From Snodgrassella alvi (GTDB lineage: Bacteria; Pseudomonadota; Gammaproteobacteria; Burkholderiales; Neisseriaceae): DNA of 64,000 nt. The stretch covers positions 1 to 64,000 of the forward strand of contig NZ_MEIO01000025.1 in NCBI RefSeq assembly GCF_002777745.1, in the 5' to 3' direction. Numbering within the stretch: the stretch's first letter is position 1; every line of letters starts with the position of its first letter. The position numbers and the translations under genes are program-made. Shown in pieces: positions 28,888 to 38,622 of this stretch. The notes beneath the pieces are model-generated. The model did not search any database, had not been told where the DNA came from, and worked only from the letters and a program-made list of their open reading frames with translations.

Positions 28888-29102
28888 TCTGCTCTTAATC
28901 GTGCATAATGTTAAATCTAGTTAGTAATTTTGCTTTACATTGCATATAATTCTGAAATAATGCATTTTAAGACATGAATTATTAATATAATTTTAGTATT
29001 AGTATTTAGTATAAGTATTGCAGGGCTTATTATTAATTGTTATCACGGGGTGGTAATATTTTATGATACTGCCGGATTTTTTTATTACAAATGTGTTAGA
29101 AC

Positions 29103-30014
29103 ATGAATGCAAAACTTGAACCAATTTTCAAACAGCTCAATGCTCTGATTCTGGGTAAGCAACAAATATTGATACAGATTGTTACCTGTGTGCTGGCGCG
29201 CGGACATGTTCTGCTTGAAGATGTGCCCGGCGTTGGCAAAACTACACTTGCTCACGCATTGGCGGCGGTGTTGGGATTAAACTACCAGCGCGTTCAGTTT
29301 ACTAACGATATGCTGCCGGCGGATTTGCTAGGTGTGAGTGTTTTTCAGCCGAAAACCAGTGAATTTATTTTTCATCCGGGACCGGTTTTTAATTCTTTTT
29401 TACTGGCAGATGAAATTAACCGTGCTTCACCTAAGCTGCAATCAGCTTTACTGGAAGCTATGGAAGAGGGGCAAGTATCTATTGATGGTAAAACTTATGC
29501 TTTACCCAAGCCGTTTCTGGTAGTTGCTACCCAGAATCCGACTGAACAACTGGGTACTTATCCTTTACCGGAATCGCAGCTGGATCGGTTTATGATGTGT
29601 CTGAGTATTGGTTATCCGGCAGAAAAAGAAGAAAAGCAGCTCTATCTTTCAGGCGGGCGTCGCCAGTTTGTACCGCGCCTGAAAGCTGTATGCAACGGGC
29701 AGATATTGCAGCAGTGGCAGGCGGAAGTTGCTAAGGTCAATTTATCAGCAGCAGCGGCAGATTATGTTTACCGTCTGGTAGCAGCCACACGTACACCGGG
29801 TACGTTTGCTGTTGGCCTGAGTCCGCGTGCCGGACTGGCTGTTGTGCAGGCAGCCAAAGCTTACGCTTGGGTGCAGGGACGGGAACATGTGGTGCCGGAA
29901 GATGTGAAAGCGGTATGGGTGGCAGTAGCTGCGCACCGCTTGCAACCATTACAAAGCCAATCCAGAAGTAGTACGCTGCTCACCGAGATGCTGGACTATG
30001 TTGCAGTGGTTTGA
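29103..30014 (+). CDS. MoxR-family AAA+ ATPase
   Basis: 303 residues with Walker A EDVPGVGKTTLAHALA (~40), Walker B LLADEINRASPKLQSALLEAMEEGQVS and sensor-1 VATQNPTEQLGTYPLPESQLDRF. The C-terminal lid contains GLSPRAGLAVVQAAKAYAW. It is the first gene of a three-gene operon, overlapping the DUF58 gene by 17 bp. MoxR ATPases act as chaperones for metal or complex maturation together with the DUF58 and transglutaminase partners encoded next. Confidence 0.92.
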   Translation: MNAKLEPIFKQLNALILGKQQILIQIVTCVLARGHVLLEDVPGVGKTTLAHALAAVLGLNYQRVQFTNDMLPADLLGVSVFQPKTSEFIFHPGPVFNSFLLADEINRASPKLQSALLEAMEEGQVSIDGKTYALPKPFLVVATQNPTEQLGTYPLPESQLDRFMMCLSIGYPAEKEEKQLYLSGGRRQFVPRLKAVCNGQILQQWQAEVAKVNLSAAAADYVYRLVAATRTPGTFAVGLSPRAGLAVVQAAKAYAWVQGREHVVPEDVKAVWVAVAAHRLQPLQSQSRSSTLLTEMLDYVAVV

Positions 30015-30933
30015 GGTGCCTGCTCCAACTCCTATTGATGGGCATACTGCTTTGCGTGCCCATAATGTGCGTATCAATTTAACGCGCATGGGCTGGGGGC
30101 TGGCTATTGCCTGTATTCTGTTGTGGATCATGGCAGTTAATTATCAGGTAAATGTAGCCTATGCGCTGGTGTTCTGGCTATTGGGCATATTACTGTTCGG
30201 TGCGCTTGCCGGTATTCGTCAGCTTACCGGACTGGTACTGACAATTGTGCCGCAGCAGGAATATTTTGCCGGTAAAGATTGTGTGCTGACTTTACGAGTC
30301 TGTGATAGCTGTAAACGTACGCGCTGGTTGTGGCTGCAAACCGCACAGGAAATAACTGGTACGGCCAGTGACTGGCAGCTATGGACGATCACGCCGGAAA
30401 ATACTGACTTTGTCTGGACACTGCCACCACAGCGGCGCGGACTTTTGCCAACGCTGATACTGGCTGGTGCCAGTATGGCTCCGTTTGGGTTGCTGATGAT
30501 TAAAACTCATTGGGAATTTACTGATGAAATTGTGATTTTTCCTGAGCCTGTCGAACACAATATCCCAGCAGCCAGAACCAGTGATGATAAGCAGAGTACA
30601 CAAATCAGCTTAAGTGGTCAGGATCCAGCATATCTGTTGCCACATCAGAATACTACTTCACCGCGGCAGATTGCATGGAAGCATTATGCCAAGACAGGTG
30701 ATTTACTGGACAAGTATTTTGAGCAAGGCAGTGCAGAGGTACAGCCATTGCTGATTTCTTATCATGATTATCCGCAGGGCACCAGTCTGGAAAAAATGGC
30801 CAGTATGATGTGTTATCGTGTTCTGGCAGCAGATGCCAGTGGGGAAAAATATATTCTGGAATTACCGCGGCAACGCTTTGAGGCCGCTACTGCACAACGA
30901 ACACAATGTTTGAATGCTTTGGGTAGATGGTAA
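29998..30933 (+). CDS. DUF58 membrane protein
   Basis: 311 residues with two membrane segments near the N-terminus (about 30-75). A beta-rich middle follows, then the DUF58 region (DDKQSTQISLSGQDPAYLLPH ... SPRQIAWKHYAKTGDLLDKYFEQ). It overlaps moxR upstream by 17 bp and the transglutaminase gene downstream by 7 bp, so the three are translationally coupled. DUF58 proteins often contain VWA-like folds and are clients or partners of MoxR. Confidence 0.88.
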   Translation: MLQWFEVPAPTPIDGHTALRAHNVRINLTRMGWGLAIACILLWIMAVNYQVNVAYALVFWLLGILLFGALAGIRQLTGLVLTIVPQQEYFAGKDCVLTLRVCDSCKRTRWLWLQTAQEITGTASDWQLWTITPENTDFVWTLPPQRRGLLPTLILAGASMAPFGLLMIKTHWEFTDEIVIFPEPVEHNIPAARTSDDKQSTQISLSGQDPAYLLPHQNTTSPRQIAWKHYAKTGDLLDKYFEQGSAEVQPLLISYHDYPQGTSLEKMASMMCYRVLAADASGEKYILELPRQRFEAATAQRTQCLNALGRW

Positions 30934-32930
30934 TGTGGCTCGCTGATCCGGTTTTTTTACGCAAATCTCCTCCGGTACGTACTCAGTTTATTTTATTGCT
31001 GATGCTGGTTTGGGTAGCTTTACCTCTATTATTTGATTTGCCACTGAGCGTGGGTGCTGCATTTGTCGTGCTGTTAATTGTGCGTGTGGCCTTGCTTTTC
31101 ACCAATGTTAAAAAACTGCCGCTGTGGGCATTGGTGATATTGTTGTTGGCTACTGCTGTATGGGTGTATTTCCGTATTGGAACAATTATCGGCCGCGATG
31201 CCAGTGTTTCGCTGCTGATGTTAATGATTGTGCTCAAGGCTTTTGAAGGCGAAACCTTGCGCGACTGGCAGATACTGTTACTGGCACAGTTAATTTTAAT
31301 GGGTGGCGGTCTGCTGTTTAATCAAAGTATGCTGATGGCGCCGTGGCTGATTGTGGCATTATTCTGCTTGATTTCTTCATTAGGTTTACTGGCCGGTATC
31401 AATCCGGGAGCTGCTGTTCGTCAGGGTGCGCTGATTTTGATGCTGTCTTTTCCTCTGGCAGTGATTTTGTTTGTAGTGGTGCCGCGCAAGGATATGCCGT
31501 TATGGGGTGTGCCGCAGCCACAGCAGTCTGCTGTAACCGGATTATCAGATACGCTCGTTTCTGGCAGTGTTAGTAACCTGATTCTGAGTAATGCACTGGC
31601 GTTTAATGTTACTTTTGATAACGATGTTATTCCCCGTAATGCCGATCTGTATTGGCGTGTGATGGTGATGGGTGATAATCAGGGTGGGCAATGGCATGCT
31701 GTAAAAGAGCAATATACAGATGAAGATACTTTGCAGTTGCCACACAGAGCCGTTTTAGCTCAGCAGCCGAATAGCAGAATGGTAGGCTATCAACTGATTA
31801 TTCAGGATGATCATGGGCGTATACCGGCACTGGATCAGCCGTTGGCAGACAATAAGCCGGATTTAACTCGGCGGGTGGGAAATGTGGTGCGAGTGAACAA
31901 AAGTCGGGAAGGCTTGCGCCGGGTGCATTTGTATTCTCAGCTAACACCGGATTTGCGCCAGCAAATGGATCAGGGTTTGCTGAATTACTATACCCAGCTA
32001 CCGGCCGGACTTAATCCTGAAACCCGTCGGCTGGCGCAAAAAATGGCTAGAGAATCCGGCAGCAGTGAGGAATTTATCCGCCATATAATGGCCTATTTTC
32101 GTAATGGTGGATTTCAATATACACTCACACCAAAACGCAATATGGAAACTTTGAATAAAACGGATTATTTTTTATTCAGTGGCCGGGAGGGTTTTTGTGA
32201 AGATTATGCAGATGCTACTGTATGGCTGGCACGCGCGATAGGGGTTCCTGCACGAATAGTGATTGGCTATCAGGGGGGTGAATATCATCCTGATGGGAAA
32301 TTCTGGCAGATTCGCAGCAAAGATGCGCATGCTTGGACAGAAATCTGGATAGCAGAAAAAGGTAAATGGCAGCGTGTAGACCCGACCGGTGCAATTTCTT
32401 CAGTGCGGGTGGAAAGTGGAGTTGAGAATGCTCTGCCAGCAGCACAGCGAGATGGTTTGTCTTCATCTTATCCGTTATTACAGAAATATTTGGATAAAGG
32501 GCAGTTTTATTGGCAGCAATGGGTGTTGAACTATGACACCAGTAGCCAGAATTCGATATTGAGCTGGCTTAAGTTAAAAGATATACCCAAATCTGTATTG
32601 TTAATGATAATTGCGATTGCGATTATGATTACAGCACTGCCATTGATTATCTGGCTGAGAAAGCAGGGAAGTGTGCAGGTGCAGCCATTGACCGATGGTA
32701 TCAATTTGCTCAAACAGGCTGTTATAGACGCAGAGCAGTTGGAGCTGTCTGCCATCGGACCGCTGGAACTACAAGCTATTTTGGCTGAGCATGGTTTACT
32801 TAATGATAATTTGGCTGCTTTATTAGCTCAATATATTGATTGGCAGTATGGAGTTGCCGGTATGCCGGACAAACAGCATCAACGTGCATGGTATCGGAAA
32901 GTAAAACAGGCTGTTCGCCGGTTATCGTGA
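30927..32930 (+). CDS. tgpA: TgpA-type membrane transglutaminase (DUF3488)
   Basis: 667 residues. Several N-terminal membrane segments (DUF3488, about 20-185) and a periplasmic transglutaminase-like domain with the Cys-His-Asp triad visible in REGFCEDYADATVWLARAIGVPAR, SKDAHAWTEIW and KWQRVDPTGA. A further membrane helix at ~570 and a cytoplasmic DUF4129-like tail follow. The layout is that of Pseudomonas TgpA, an essential membrane transglutaminase of unclear substrate. It is the last gene of the moxR operon. Confidence 0.9.
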   Translation: MVMWLADPVFLRKSPPVRTQFILLLMLVWVALPLLFDLPLSVGAAFVVLLIVRVALLFTNVKKLPLWALVILLLATAVWVYFRIGTIIGRDASVSLLMLMIVLKAFEGETLRDWQILLLAQLILMGGGLLFNQSMLMAPWLIVALFCLISSLGLLAGINPGAAVRQGALILMLSFPLAVILFVVVPRKDMPLWGVPQPQQSAVTGLSDTLVSGSVSNLILSNALAFNVTFDNDVIPRNADLYWRVMVMGDNQGGQWHAVKEQYTDEDTLQLPHRAVLAQQPNSRMVGYQLIIQDDHGRIPALDQPLADNKPDLTRRVGNVVRVNKSREGLRRVHLYSQLTPDLRQQMDQGLLNYYTQLPAGLNPETRRLAQKMARESGSSEEFIRHIMAYFRNGGFQYTLTPKRNMETLNKTDYFLFSGREGFCEDYADATVWLARAIGVPARIVIGYQGGEYHPDGKFWQIRSKDAHAWTEIWIAEKGKWQRVDPTGAISSVRVESGVENALPAAQRDGLSSSYPLLQKYLDKGQFYWQQWVLNYDTSSQNSILSWLKLKDIPKSVLLMIIAIAIMITALPLIIWLRKQGSVQVQPLTDGINLLKQAVIDAEQLELSAIGPLELQAILAEHGLLNDNLAALLAQYIDWQYGVAGMPDKQHQRAWYRKVKQAVRRLS

Positions 32931-33071
32931 TAATTAGAGCTGTATCTATATGTTTTTAGATGAACTCTACTTGGTAGCTAAGTAGATGGATAAATCCTGT
33001 CAAGCCTGAAACATTGGTCAATATTTTGAATATTTGTAATGCATAAGATGACGTACTTGATTACAATTAAC

Positions 33072-33950
33072 CTAAAATATTGAGGCAGCCCAGAACAAAC
33101 GACCAATAACATGAATTGATTCAGGGGTAACTATCTCTGTTTCATAAGAATAATTGTAACTATGAATTTTTATACGGGAATCGTCCGTCTTAATTAAAAT
33201 TCTTATATGCGACCAACCATTATGGTCAATAAACGCATAAATTTTCCCACTACGAATCTCAGTTTCCGCCGTATCAATCCCTACTAAAGCACCATCTTGT
33301 AGTATTGGATCCATGCTATCATCAATAATCCGACAACAAATAATGTTATTAGGTTGAACGCCTAATTTTTGTAGTTCAGGCAGACTTAAAGGGATAGGCA
33401 AGGTTGCAAGAGTATTATTAAAACGCCCTAATCCGGCAGCAACTTTTACATCGCTATGATACGGTACTAGAGCAAAGTTGCTTTTTGGTAAGTCTTCTAG
33501 CTTATCATCGAATACAGGCTGTACATGAGATGAAGAAAGTTGCTCAGTACGCGCTTTGTTATTTAAAGCGTGTTTAGCAGTAGATCCTTTACTACTACAC
33601 TCCAGCGGAGATTCTGCTAAGGTGCAGGACTTGCTTCGTCTGGTTTTATCTGTTCTGCGAGGTACGGTATCACTAAATTTCTTAATCTGATTTAAACTTT
33701 CACTGGAATTGATATCTAAATACTGCTTAATTTTAGCGTCAACACCCCGCCTACGGTGATCCCGTGCACATTTAGGACAACCAAATTTGGAGAGCCTTAA
33801 ATTCCTGAAACCTAAATCTTCTACCAAGCCATGTTTGTAACATAATATAGAACAAGGTCTTGATGCTGATTCGAACTTAATCAGTTTATTATTTGGAAAT
33901 TTTGATTCGTATAATTTTTTAGCCTCTGTAAATGCCACTTTTGCCGGCAT
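33072..33950 (-). CDS. LexA-like S24 protein with N-terminal zinc-ribbon (DUF723-like) instead of HTH
   Basis: Start at ATG 33950 behind a perfect AGGAGG (10 bases). 292 residues. The N-terminal ~65 residues have a CXXXCXXHG ... KFGCPKCARDHRR pattern typical of DUF723-like treble-clef zinc modules; no helix-turn-helix is apparent. A Lys/Ser-rich linker follows. The C-terminal ~130 residues are a LexA/UmuD-type S24 peptidase with Ser in DDSMDPILQDGALVGID and Lys in IRSGKIYAFID. S24 repressors self-cleave on RecA activation. A phage-derived or SOS-linked regulator is likely. Composition is more AT-rich than neighbouring housekeeping genes. Confidence 0.78.
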   Translation of the reverse strand: MPAKVAFTEAKKLYESKFPNNKLIKFESASRPCSILCYKHGLVEDLGFRNLRLSKFGCPKCARDHRRRGVDAKIKQYLDINSSESLNQIKKFSDTVPRRTDKTRRSKSCTLAESPLECSSKGSTAKHALNNKARTEQLSSSHVQPVFDDKLEDLPKSNFALVPYHSDVKVAAGLGRFNNTLATLPIPLSLPELQKLGVQPNNIICCRIIDDSMDPILQDGALVGIDTAETEIRSGKIYAFIDHNGWSHIRILIKTDDSRIKIHSYNYSYETEIVTPESIHVIGRLFWAASIF

Positions 33951-34031
33951 TTTTATATACCTCCTTTGCAATTTCTTTACTTTACTTTAGTTTATTATAA
34001 AATTACCTAGATAAAAGGTCAAAAGTTTCAA

Positions 34032-34145
34032 ATGTCTGATTATTTTCAGACTGACATTGCAGCATCTAAATATAAACATGGTAAAGCGAAAACTACCCAA
34101 CTATTGATTCTATATCAATGGCTGGATAGTTTATTACAGCGTTGA
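34032..34145 (+). CDS. Candidate 37-codon ORF divergent from the S24 regulator
   Basis: ATG at 34032, TGA at 34143-34145; the peptide begins MSDYFQTDIAASKYKHGKAK. A weak AAGG lies about 13 bases upstream. Its position opposite a LexA-like regulator recalls cro-like or anti-repressor genes, but it is short and has no recognised motif. Confidence 0.25.
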   Translation: MSDYFQTDIAASKYKHGKAKTTQLLILYQWLDSLLQR

Positions 34146-34225
34146 ATGATCATATTAATCTTAGAGTCAGAAGTTTTCCCACATTGTCAAAATTGCCTGA
34201 CTGTTCGAAAACACTGCTGACAGAT

Positions 34226-34252
34226 AACCTTTATTCATGTTGAATAAAGGTT
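34226..34252. repeat. Perfect 12-bp hairpin with 3-base loop
   Basis: AACCTTTATTCA and its exact reverse complement around TGT. Neither strand has a T tract directly after it, so it is not a standard terminator. It could be an operator or part of a small RNA. Confidence 0.4.
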
Positions 34253-34726
34253 AAGAAATAACAGTACTTTAAATTATTTTGATTGAAAAGGATTAATTAG
34301 TGTAAATAATTAACTGTATGATTTTAATGATTATTGAATTTAAGTTGGGTGTTGTTAAAAATGAAGTATTTATCTTTTTATACTTGAGGCTGATTGCCGG
34401 CTACTCAGGCAGATGAATAATTCAGAATAGCTTGAGATACTTTTGTATCTGAAATTAATTATTTAATGCTGTAATATTTATATGGTTAAAATAATGTATT
34501 TGGAATATTTTTTTGTTTTTGAATGATATTGAAAATGACTTTGATGCAAATCGCCGCTAGTTTGAAAGTTTCAGTAGTTTTATTTATTTTATAGTACATT
34601 ATGTTTAATAATGAATGCTGTATGTGATTGGTGCTCAAAATAAAAAATACTTGTCAATTCTTAGGTTGTCGTATTCAATTTATTAATTCTATTATTAATG
34701 TCATTAATAACTTCTGAGGTTTTATT

Positions 34727-35497
34727 ATGACATTTAATGAATTACATAAAAATTCTTATCCTTTAATACTATGTAATGTTTGGGATGTAAACAGTGCGAA
34801 GATAGCTGAAAAACTAGGCTTTCAGGCTATTGGCACTTCCAGTGCTGCGATTGCTTGTATGCTTGGCTATGAAGATGGAGAGAAAATACAATTTAAGGAG
34901 CTTTGTTATGTTATACAAAGAATTGCTGATAATACGTCTTTACCTCTTTCAGTTGATATGGAGGCAGGGTATAGCAGAATACCAACTAAAATAGTCAATA
35001 ATATTAAGGAGCTGGCAATATATGGTATTGCAGGAATTAATCTAGAGGATAGTATTGTGAACGAGGAACGAATCCTGGTTGATGGTAAAAGCTTCGCTAA
35101 TATTATTCATGAGGTTAAAAGCAAACTTAATGAAGCTAATCTAAATATTTTTCTTAATATCCGAACTGATACTTATGTATTAAATGTTCCAGATAAGCTG
35201 GATGAAACCCAAAAACGCATTGAACTGTATACACAAGCTGGCGCTGATGGAATTTTTATCCCCTGTTTATCGCACGAAGCGGATATCAAGTTTCTTGTAG
35301 ATAAATCTCGGTTACCTATTAATATTATGGCTATGCCTGATCTACCTGGTTTTGAAAAGCTCCAAGAATTGGGGGTTAAAAGGATCAGCATGGGAGATTG
35401 TTTATTTTCTAATATGTCTGCCATGTTTAAACATAAGCTTAGTAAGGTTATGGACAATCAATCTTTTAATGCTATTTTCAGTGATAGCAAATGCTAA
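34727..35497 (+). CDS. Isocitrate lyase / PEP phosphonomutase-family enzyme
   Basis: 256 residues of the ICL/PEPM TIM-barrel superfamily: N-terminal ILCNVWDVNSAKIAEKLGFQAIGTSSAA, VDMEAGYSR (metal site region), GINLEDS and FLNIRTDTYV. The family Cys-containing gating motif of isocitrate lyase is absent, so a carboxyphosphonoenolpyruvate mutase-like or oxaloacetate decarboxylase-like activity is more likely. The gene stands alone, is AT-rich, and was probably acquired together with the region around 33-35 kb. Confidence 0.82.
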   Translation: MTFNELHKNSYPLILCNVWDVNSAKIAEKLGFQAIGTSSAAIACMLGYEDGEKIQFKELCYVIQRIADNTSLPLSVDMEAGYSRIPTKIVNNIKELAIYGIAGINLEDSIVNEERILVDGKSFANIIHEVKSKLNEANLNIFLNIRTDTYVLNVPDKLDETQKRIELYTQAGADGIFIPCLSHEADIKFLVDKSRLPINIMAMPDLPGFEKLQELGVKRISMGDCLFSNMSAMFKHKLSKVMDNQSFNAIFSDSKC

Positions 35498-35740
35498 TTT
35501 GAATATGGCTTAATTTGGTATTTAGAATCCCAGTATATCAATGCCAGCCTATTTGAAATTAATATTCTTTCATTTCTTTATATTGATAAATACCAGTGTA
35601 AGCGGCGGCCGAATTAAGTATGTGTGCCAGAGAAGCTGGTATTGATATGGGTGTTATGTAGTGGCATTTTCAGACTTGCAGCCATAAATAAGGCCCACTG
35701 CTATGCTTGAATCTGAGCGGTGAGCCTGTGTTCAGTAAGT

Positions 35741-37453
35741 TCAGATATTATTCTTTATCATGTCGATAACGTCTTTGCCTTTGCCCACAAATATGGCTTT
35801 GGAGCCATACCAAACCATGTTTTTCACATTTTCATAGCTGATTGCTGGTGGCATAATCAGTTCTTTGTCACTGATTACTACATCTAGCAGAGCCGGTCCT
35901 TTGTGTGCCAGAAAGGTTTGTACTGCTGCTTCCAGTTCGGAAGATTTGCTGACACTCTGGGCATTGAAGCCACAGCCTTCGGCAATGGTTTTAAAATCGC
36001 CGTTTTTCAGGTCAACAAATACTTCCACCAGTCCTTCGCCTTTTTGTTCCTGTTCAACAAAATTAAGGGAACTATTGTTGAAAACAACTATTTTAATCGG
36101 CAGATTCTCCTGTTTGGCGGTAAGCAGGTCGCCCATCAGCATGGCCAGACCGCCATCACCCGATAAAGAAATTACCTGTCGGTGCGGGAAAGCTTTCTGA
36201 AATCCATAAGCCTGAGGCATACCATTGGACATGGTGCCATGTTTAAGACTGGTAAGAAAACGTCGTTTACCATTCATGCTAAGGTAACGTGCACCCCACA
36301 ACATGGGTGTACCCACGTCAGCGGTAATCAGGGCATCGTCGTCGGCATATTTATCTATCAGTTCAATCAGTTGTTGCGGATGAATTGGATGTTTGTCGTC
36401 TGGCGTGGCATTGGCTTTATACTTAGTCATGATTTTGGTAAATAAAGCGGTATGGTGATCCAGAAAACTGCTGTCGTTACGTGGCTGAATTTTAGGTAAA
36501 ATGGTTTGCAGGGTGGTTTTAACATCGCCCACCAGCCCCAGACTGATTGGATGACGCAAACCTAATTGGGTAGCCTCGTGGTCAATCTGAATTATATTGG
36601 CATTTTCAGGATAGTATTCTGTCCATGCAAAACTGCACCCAAGTAATAACAGGGTATCGCAGTTTTTGACTGCTTCATAACCGGCTTTAGTACCAAACAT
36701 GCCGGTCATGCCTATCTGATAGGGGTTTTCCCAGGCAATACTGTCCTTGGCGCGGGATGTGTGTACAACAGGAGCCTTAAGTTTTTCAGCCAAGGCAATT
36801 ACTTCGTCATGCGCATCTTTACTACCATAACCGGCATAAATGGTGATTTTATTACCCTGATTGATGGCTTTGACCAGTTCTTCGATTTCATTATCATTCG
36901 GGCGGGTAACTGGCTGGGGATGCCAGATTTTTATTGGTTGTTCGACTACTTCCATTTTGCTGATGTCGCTGGGCAGGATAACAACGGCTACGCCACGCTT
37001 ATTAATTGCAGCCTGAGCTGCCTGAGTGAAGATGCGCTGTGCTTCCTGTGGCTGGTTAACCATCTGACAGAATACGCTGGTGTCCTGATAAACTTTGAGG
37101 AAATCTACTTCCTGAGGAAAGCCAGTACCTATTGATGAGGCGGCCAGTTGGCTGGCAATTACAATTACTGGAGCATTGTTGCGATTGGATTCGTACAGCC
37201 CGTTAATCAGATGCAGGCTGCCTGGTCCGCACGAACCGGCACATGCAGTGAGTTTATTGGTAATCATGGCCTCAGCACCGGCAGCAAATGCAGCAGCTTC
37301 TTCATGACGGGTATGCACCCAGTTAATGCTGCTCTTTTCGATGGCTTTGCCAACAAAATTCAGGGTATCACCGATGATGCCATAACAGTTGCTTACTCCT
37401 GCTTGTGTCAGTACATCAATCAGTATTTCTGAAACGGTTTTGGTTTTAGACAT
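35741..37453 (-). CDS. poxB: PoxB, pyruvate:quinone oxidoreductase (pyruvate oxidase)
   Basis: 570 residues, the same length class as E. coli PoxB. N-terminal TPP Pyr domain with the catalytic Glu in RHEEAAAFAAGAEA, a central FAD domain, and a C-terminal TPP-binding domain with GDGGLAMLMGDLLTA and ending VVFNNS. The C-terminal amphipathic segment (GSKAIFVGKGKDVIDMIKNN) resembles the membrane-anchoring helix of E. coli PoxB. It decarboxylates pyruvate to acetate and CO2, reducing ubiquinone. It is monocistronic. Confidence 0.93.
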   Translation of the reverse strand: MSKTKTVSEILIDVLTQAGVSNCYGIIGDTLNFVGKAIEKSSINWVHTRHEEAAAFAAGAEAMITNKLTACAGSCGPGSLHLINGLYESNRNNAPVIVIASQLAASSIGTGFPQEVDFLKVYQDTSVFCQMVNQPQEAQRIFTQAAQAAINKRGVAVVILPSDISKMEVVEQPIKIWHPQPVTRPNDNEIEELVKAINQGNKITIYAGYGSKDAHDEVIALAEKLKAPVVHTSRAKDSIAWENPYQIGMTGMFGTKAGYEAVKNCDTLLLLGCSFAWTEYYPENANIIQIDHEATQLGLRHPISLGLVGDVKTTLQTILPKIQPRNDSSFLDHHTALFTKIMTKYKANATPDDKHPIHPQQLIELIDKYADDDALITADVGTPMLWGARYLSMNGKRRFLTSLKHGTMSNGMPQAYGFQKAFPHRQVISLSGDGGLAMLMGDLLTAKQENLPIKIVVFNNSSLNFVEQEQKGEGLVEVFVDLKNGDFKTIAEGCGFNAQSVSKSSELEAAVQTFLAHKGPALLDVVISDKELIMPPAISYENVKNMVWYGSKAIFVGKGKDVIDMIKNNI

Positions 37454-37682
37454 GATGTATTTCCTCTAAGATTAATTATTTATTAATGGGAAAATGAATA
37501 AACAGTTTACTTTATAATCATTTAGTTATCTTGGATATTTTTTATATAAACAGTAAATTTAAATATTATGTTAATAATTTATAAATATTTAATGTATTGT
37601 AGTAGTGTGTAATTCTCAATACCAGAATGAGGGTAATAATCATTTTGTATCAATATTTCTACTTGAATTTTATTGTTATAGA

Positions 37683-37717
37683 AAATGGCAGCCGGTACAG
37701 TGTACAGGCTGCCATTT
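37683..37717 (-). terminator. Terminator of grxB
   Basis: AAATGGCAGCC and GGCTGCCATTT form an 11-bp stem 16 bp past the grxB stop; the minus strand continues with T residues. Confidence 0.85.
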
Positions 37718-37732
37718 GCAGATAATGAGATA

Positions 37733-38380
37733 TTAGATGGTACGGTCATCAAACAAGGGAATTTGGGTAATGCGGCTAATGCTGTTTATGTAGTCGAGTA
37801 CTGGTGCTGTCCATTCAACACCTTTAACCATAGTCAGATTGCGTAGTAATGGAAATAATAGGATATCTTCCATACTGAAAGTACCATTAACACCGCGATC
37901 ACTGAGAATCAGTGGGGAAAGAGCAATCAAATCGGCATTCAGGCGGTCGATGTAGATTTGGCTATTACGCAAATGCTGTTGAAAATCGCCGAAAATGGCG
38001 GTTTTTTTGCTAATAAAATAATCTATGGCACTTTGTGTCGCAAATTCTGGCAGCTTAATGCTGATACAGCGTGGTAGGGTAAGGAAATTACGATAGGTAT
38101 CAGTAATTTTTATCCAGCCTTCAATTTCCGGACGAATTATGGTATTTAGTGGAGCACCGCCTGTAAGCTGGTCGATGTAGTGCACAAGATCCAGACTTTC
38201 ACCCATAGCGCTGCCATCATCTTTCACCAGAATTGGTACCATTTTTTTGCCGATCAGCTTATTGGGGGTGTCTTCATCATCGTTGAGCAGATAAATATTT
38301 TCTACCGGTACCATTTTTTTACCGAATATCATCCGCGCACGTACGCAGTAGGGACAATGATCGTAGAGATAAAGTTGCAT
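37733..38380 (-). CDS. grxB: Glutaredoxin 2
   Basis: 215 residues with the CPYC active site at residues 9-12 (YLYDHCPYCVRARMIFG), the conserved KMVPIL cis-Pro region and GESLDLVHYID. The all-helical C-terminal GST-like domain makes it GrxB rather than a small glutaredoxin. It reduces mixed disulfides with glutathione in the cytoplasm. Confidence 0.93.
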   Translation of the reverse strand: MQLYLYDHCPYCVRARMIFGKKMVPVENIYLLNDDEDTPNKLIGKKMVPILVKDDGSAMGESLDLVHYIDQLTGGAPLNTIIRPEIEGWIKITDTYRNFLTLPRCISIKLPEFATQSAIDYFISKKTAIFGDFQQHLRNSQIYIDRLNADLIALSPLILSDRGVNGTFSMEDILLFPLLRNLTMVKGVEWTAPVLDYINSISRITQIPLFDDRTI

Positions 38381-38622
38381 TTAGGTTTCCTTGTCTTCAA
38401 TATGGTGGGTGCATAAGTTAGGTGAGTTTTGGTTATGCTATCTTTGGCATTGAGCGATTTTTAATAGTTTACTGTTAACTTGCTGCTGATAAATGTACAG
38501 TAAAATACTTCTCTTTACACAGAATTTTTGATTTTAAAAAAATCTAGTTTTGTAAGTTTTCTTTTAATAAGAATTACTTAATATTATACATATATTAAGT
38601 AATTATGGTTCACGGTTTTTTC

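Larger units (their letters stand above)
33951..34726. other. Long AT-rich intergenic region with possible small ORF and a hairpin
   Basis: About 775 bp between divergent genes. It contains a 37-codon ORF candidate and a perfect 12-bp hairpin (listed separately). The remaining part (34260-34726) shows no gene; it should hold the promoter of the PEP mutase-family gene. Confidence 0.4.
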
